Of a stretch of 6,009 nucleotides of DNA, positions 5,717 to 6,009 are shown piece after piece (the first letter of the stretch is position 1; every line of letters begins with the position of its first letter). Location of the stretch: positions 1-6,009 of the forward strand of contig CAMYZR010000107.1 of the NCBI GenBank assembly GCA_947303905.1, written 5' to 3'. The DNA is from an uncultured Atopobiaceae bacterium (GTDB taxonomy: Bacteria > Actinomycetota > Coriobacteriia > Coriobacteriales > Atopobiaceae). The translations under genes were made by a program, and so were the position numbers. A model generated the notes under the pieces. It had not been told where the DNA came from. It was given only the letters and a program-made list of their open reading frames with translations, and did no database searches.

Positions 5717-6009
5717 ATGCTGCAGCTCAAAGACATCCGCAAAGCCTATTCCACCGCCGCCTTCGTCCAAGTCGCCTTGGATGACGTCTCGATCACCCTC
5801 AGGGACAACGAGTTTGCAGCCATCCTCGGACCTTCCGGCTCGGGCAAGACCACGATGCTCAACATCCTGGGTGGCCTCGACCACGCGGACTCGGGCGACA
5901 TCGTCATCAACGGCGTATCCACCAAGGACTATACGGACAAGGACTGGGACGCCTACCGCAACCACCGCGTAGGATTCATCTTTCAGAGCTACAACCTCAT
6001 CCCGCACCA
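5717..6009 (+). CDS. ABC transporter ATP-binding protein, LolD/MacB-like; N-terminal 97 residues only
   Basis: The frame is cut by the right edge. The start of an ABC ATPase domain is clear: an aromatic A-loop candidate at Tyr11, Walker A GPSGSGKTT (38-46), and the Q-loop around Gln90 in GFIFQSYNLIPH (86-97). The spacing is normal. The LGGLDHADSGDIVINGVST segment and the DWDAYRNHRVGFIFQSYNL stretch are typical of the MacB/LolD/FtsE-like group, which works with FtsX-type permeases in lipoprotein, peptide or drug export and envelope stress. In anaerobic Gram-positives this particular style often belongs to long proteins in which the permease is fused behind the ATPase; that cannot be tested here. 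ATG 5717 is supported by GAGG (5708-5711) 5 bases upstream. The gene is transcribed away from the acyltransferase gene. Walker B, the signature motif and any permease part lie outside the window. Confidence 0.93.
   Translation, partial: MLQLKDIRKAYSTAAFVQVALDDVSITLRDNEFAAILGPSGSGKTTMLNILGGLDHADSGDIVINGVSTKDYTDKDWDAYRNHRVGFIFQSYNLIPH

Noticed and set aside
1..6009. Defence system, prophage, insertion sequence, CRISPR or tRNA/rRNA content
   Set aside because: No transposase, integrase, nuclease or toxin-like gene, no regularly spaced repeats, no terminal inverted repeats with target duplications and no RNA-gene-like fold were seen. The window reads as ordinary chromosome.

Overview
The window is GC-rich and looks bacterial. 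It carries five protein-coding genes: four consecutive genes on the minus strand and one divergent gene entering on the plus strand at the right edge. The codon bias is strongly G/C-ending, and this produces very long but meaningless ORFs antisense to the real genes. The combination of a clostridial-type 2[4Fe-4S] ferredoxin, an LctP-family lactate permease, a Gram-positive OatA-like O-acetyltransferase, a lipoprotein of the 5'-nucleotidase fold and a LolD/MacB-like ABC ATPase suits an anaerobic, high-GC Gram-positive bacterium. A gut or oral Coriobacteriia (Olsenella/Collinsella/Atopobium-like) is my best guess. It is an inference from gene content and style, not a demonstrated assignment.

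Layout from left to right. At 1-977 (minus, cut by the left edge) is a predicted lipoprotein whose sequence follows the UshA/5'-nucleotidase metallophosphoesterase fold block by block, but every metal-binding motif is altered. 978-1283 is gene-free except for a strong intrinsic terminator at 1201-1231. At 1284-1463 (minus) is a 59-aa ferredoxin. At 1652-1681 is a second strong intrinsic terminator, with a UUCG tetraloop. At 1704-3248 (minus) is the L-lactate permease. The 161-bp gap upstream of it holds a perfect 10-bp inverted repeat, CCGGTCCTTA/TAAGGACCGG. At 3410-5551 (minus) is a two-domain membrane O-acyltransferase with a C-terminal SGNH esterase-type domain. A divergent intergenic region (5552-5716) separates it from an ABC transporter ATP-binding protein (5717 to the right edge, plus), which is probably the N-terminus of a larger ATPase-permease fusion.

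The genes look mostly like independent transcription units rather than one operon. The ferredoxin and the permease each end in their own intrinsic terminator, and the gaps are 161-306 bp. Functionally the window mixes anaerobic energy metabolism (ferredoxin, lactate uptake) with cell-envelope functions (lipoprotein, wall or polymer acetylation, ABC export/FtsX-type transport). I see no RNA gene, CRISPR array, insertion sequence or clear new multigene system. The observation most worth following is the lipoprotein that has lost the whole metallophosphoesterase metal centre while keeping the surrounding fold.
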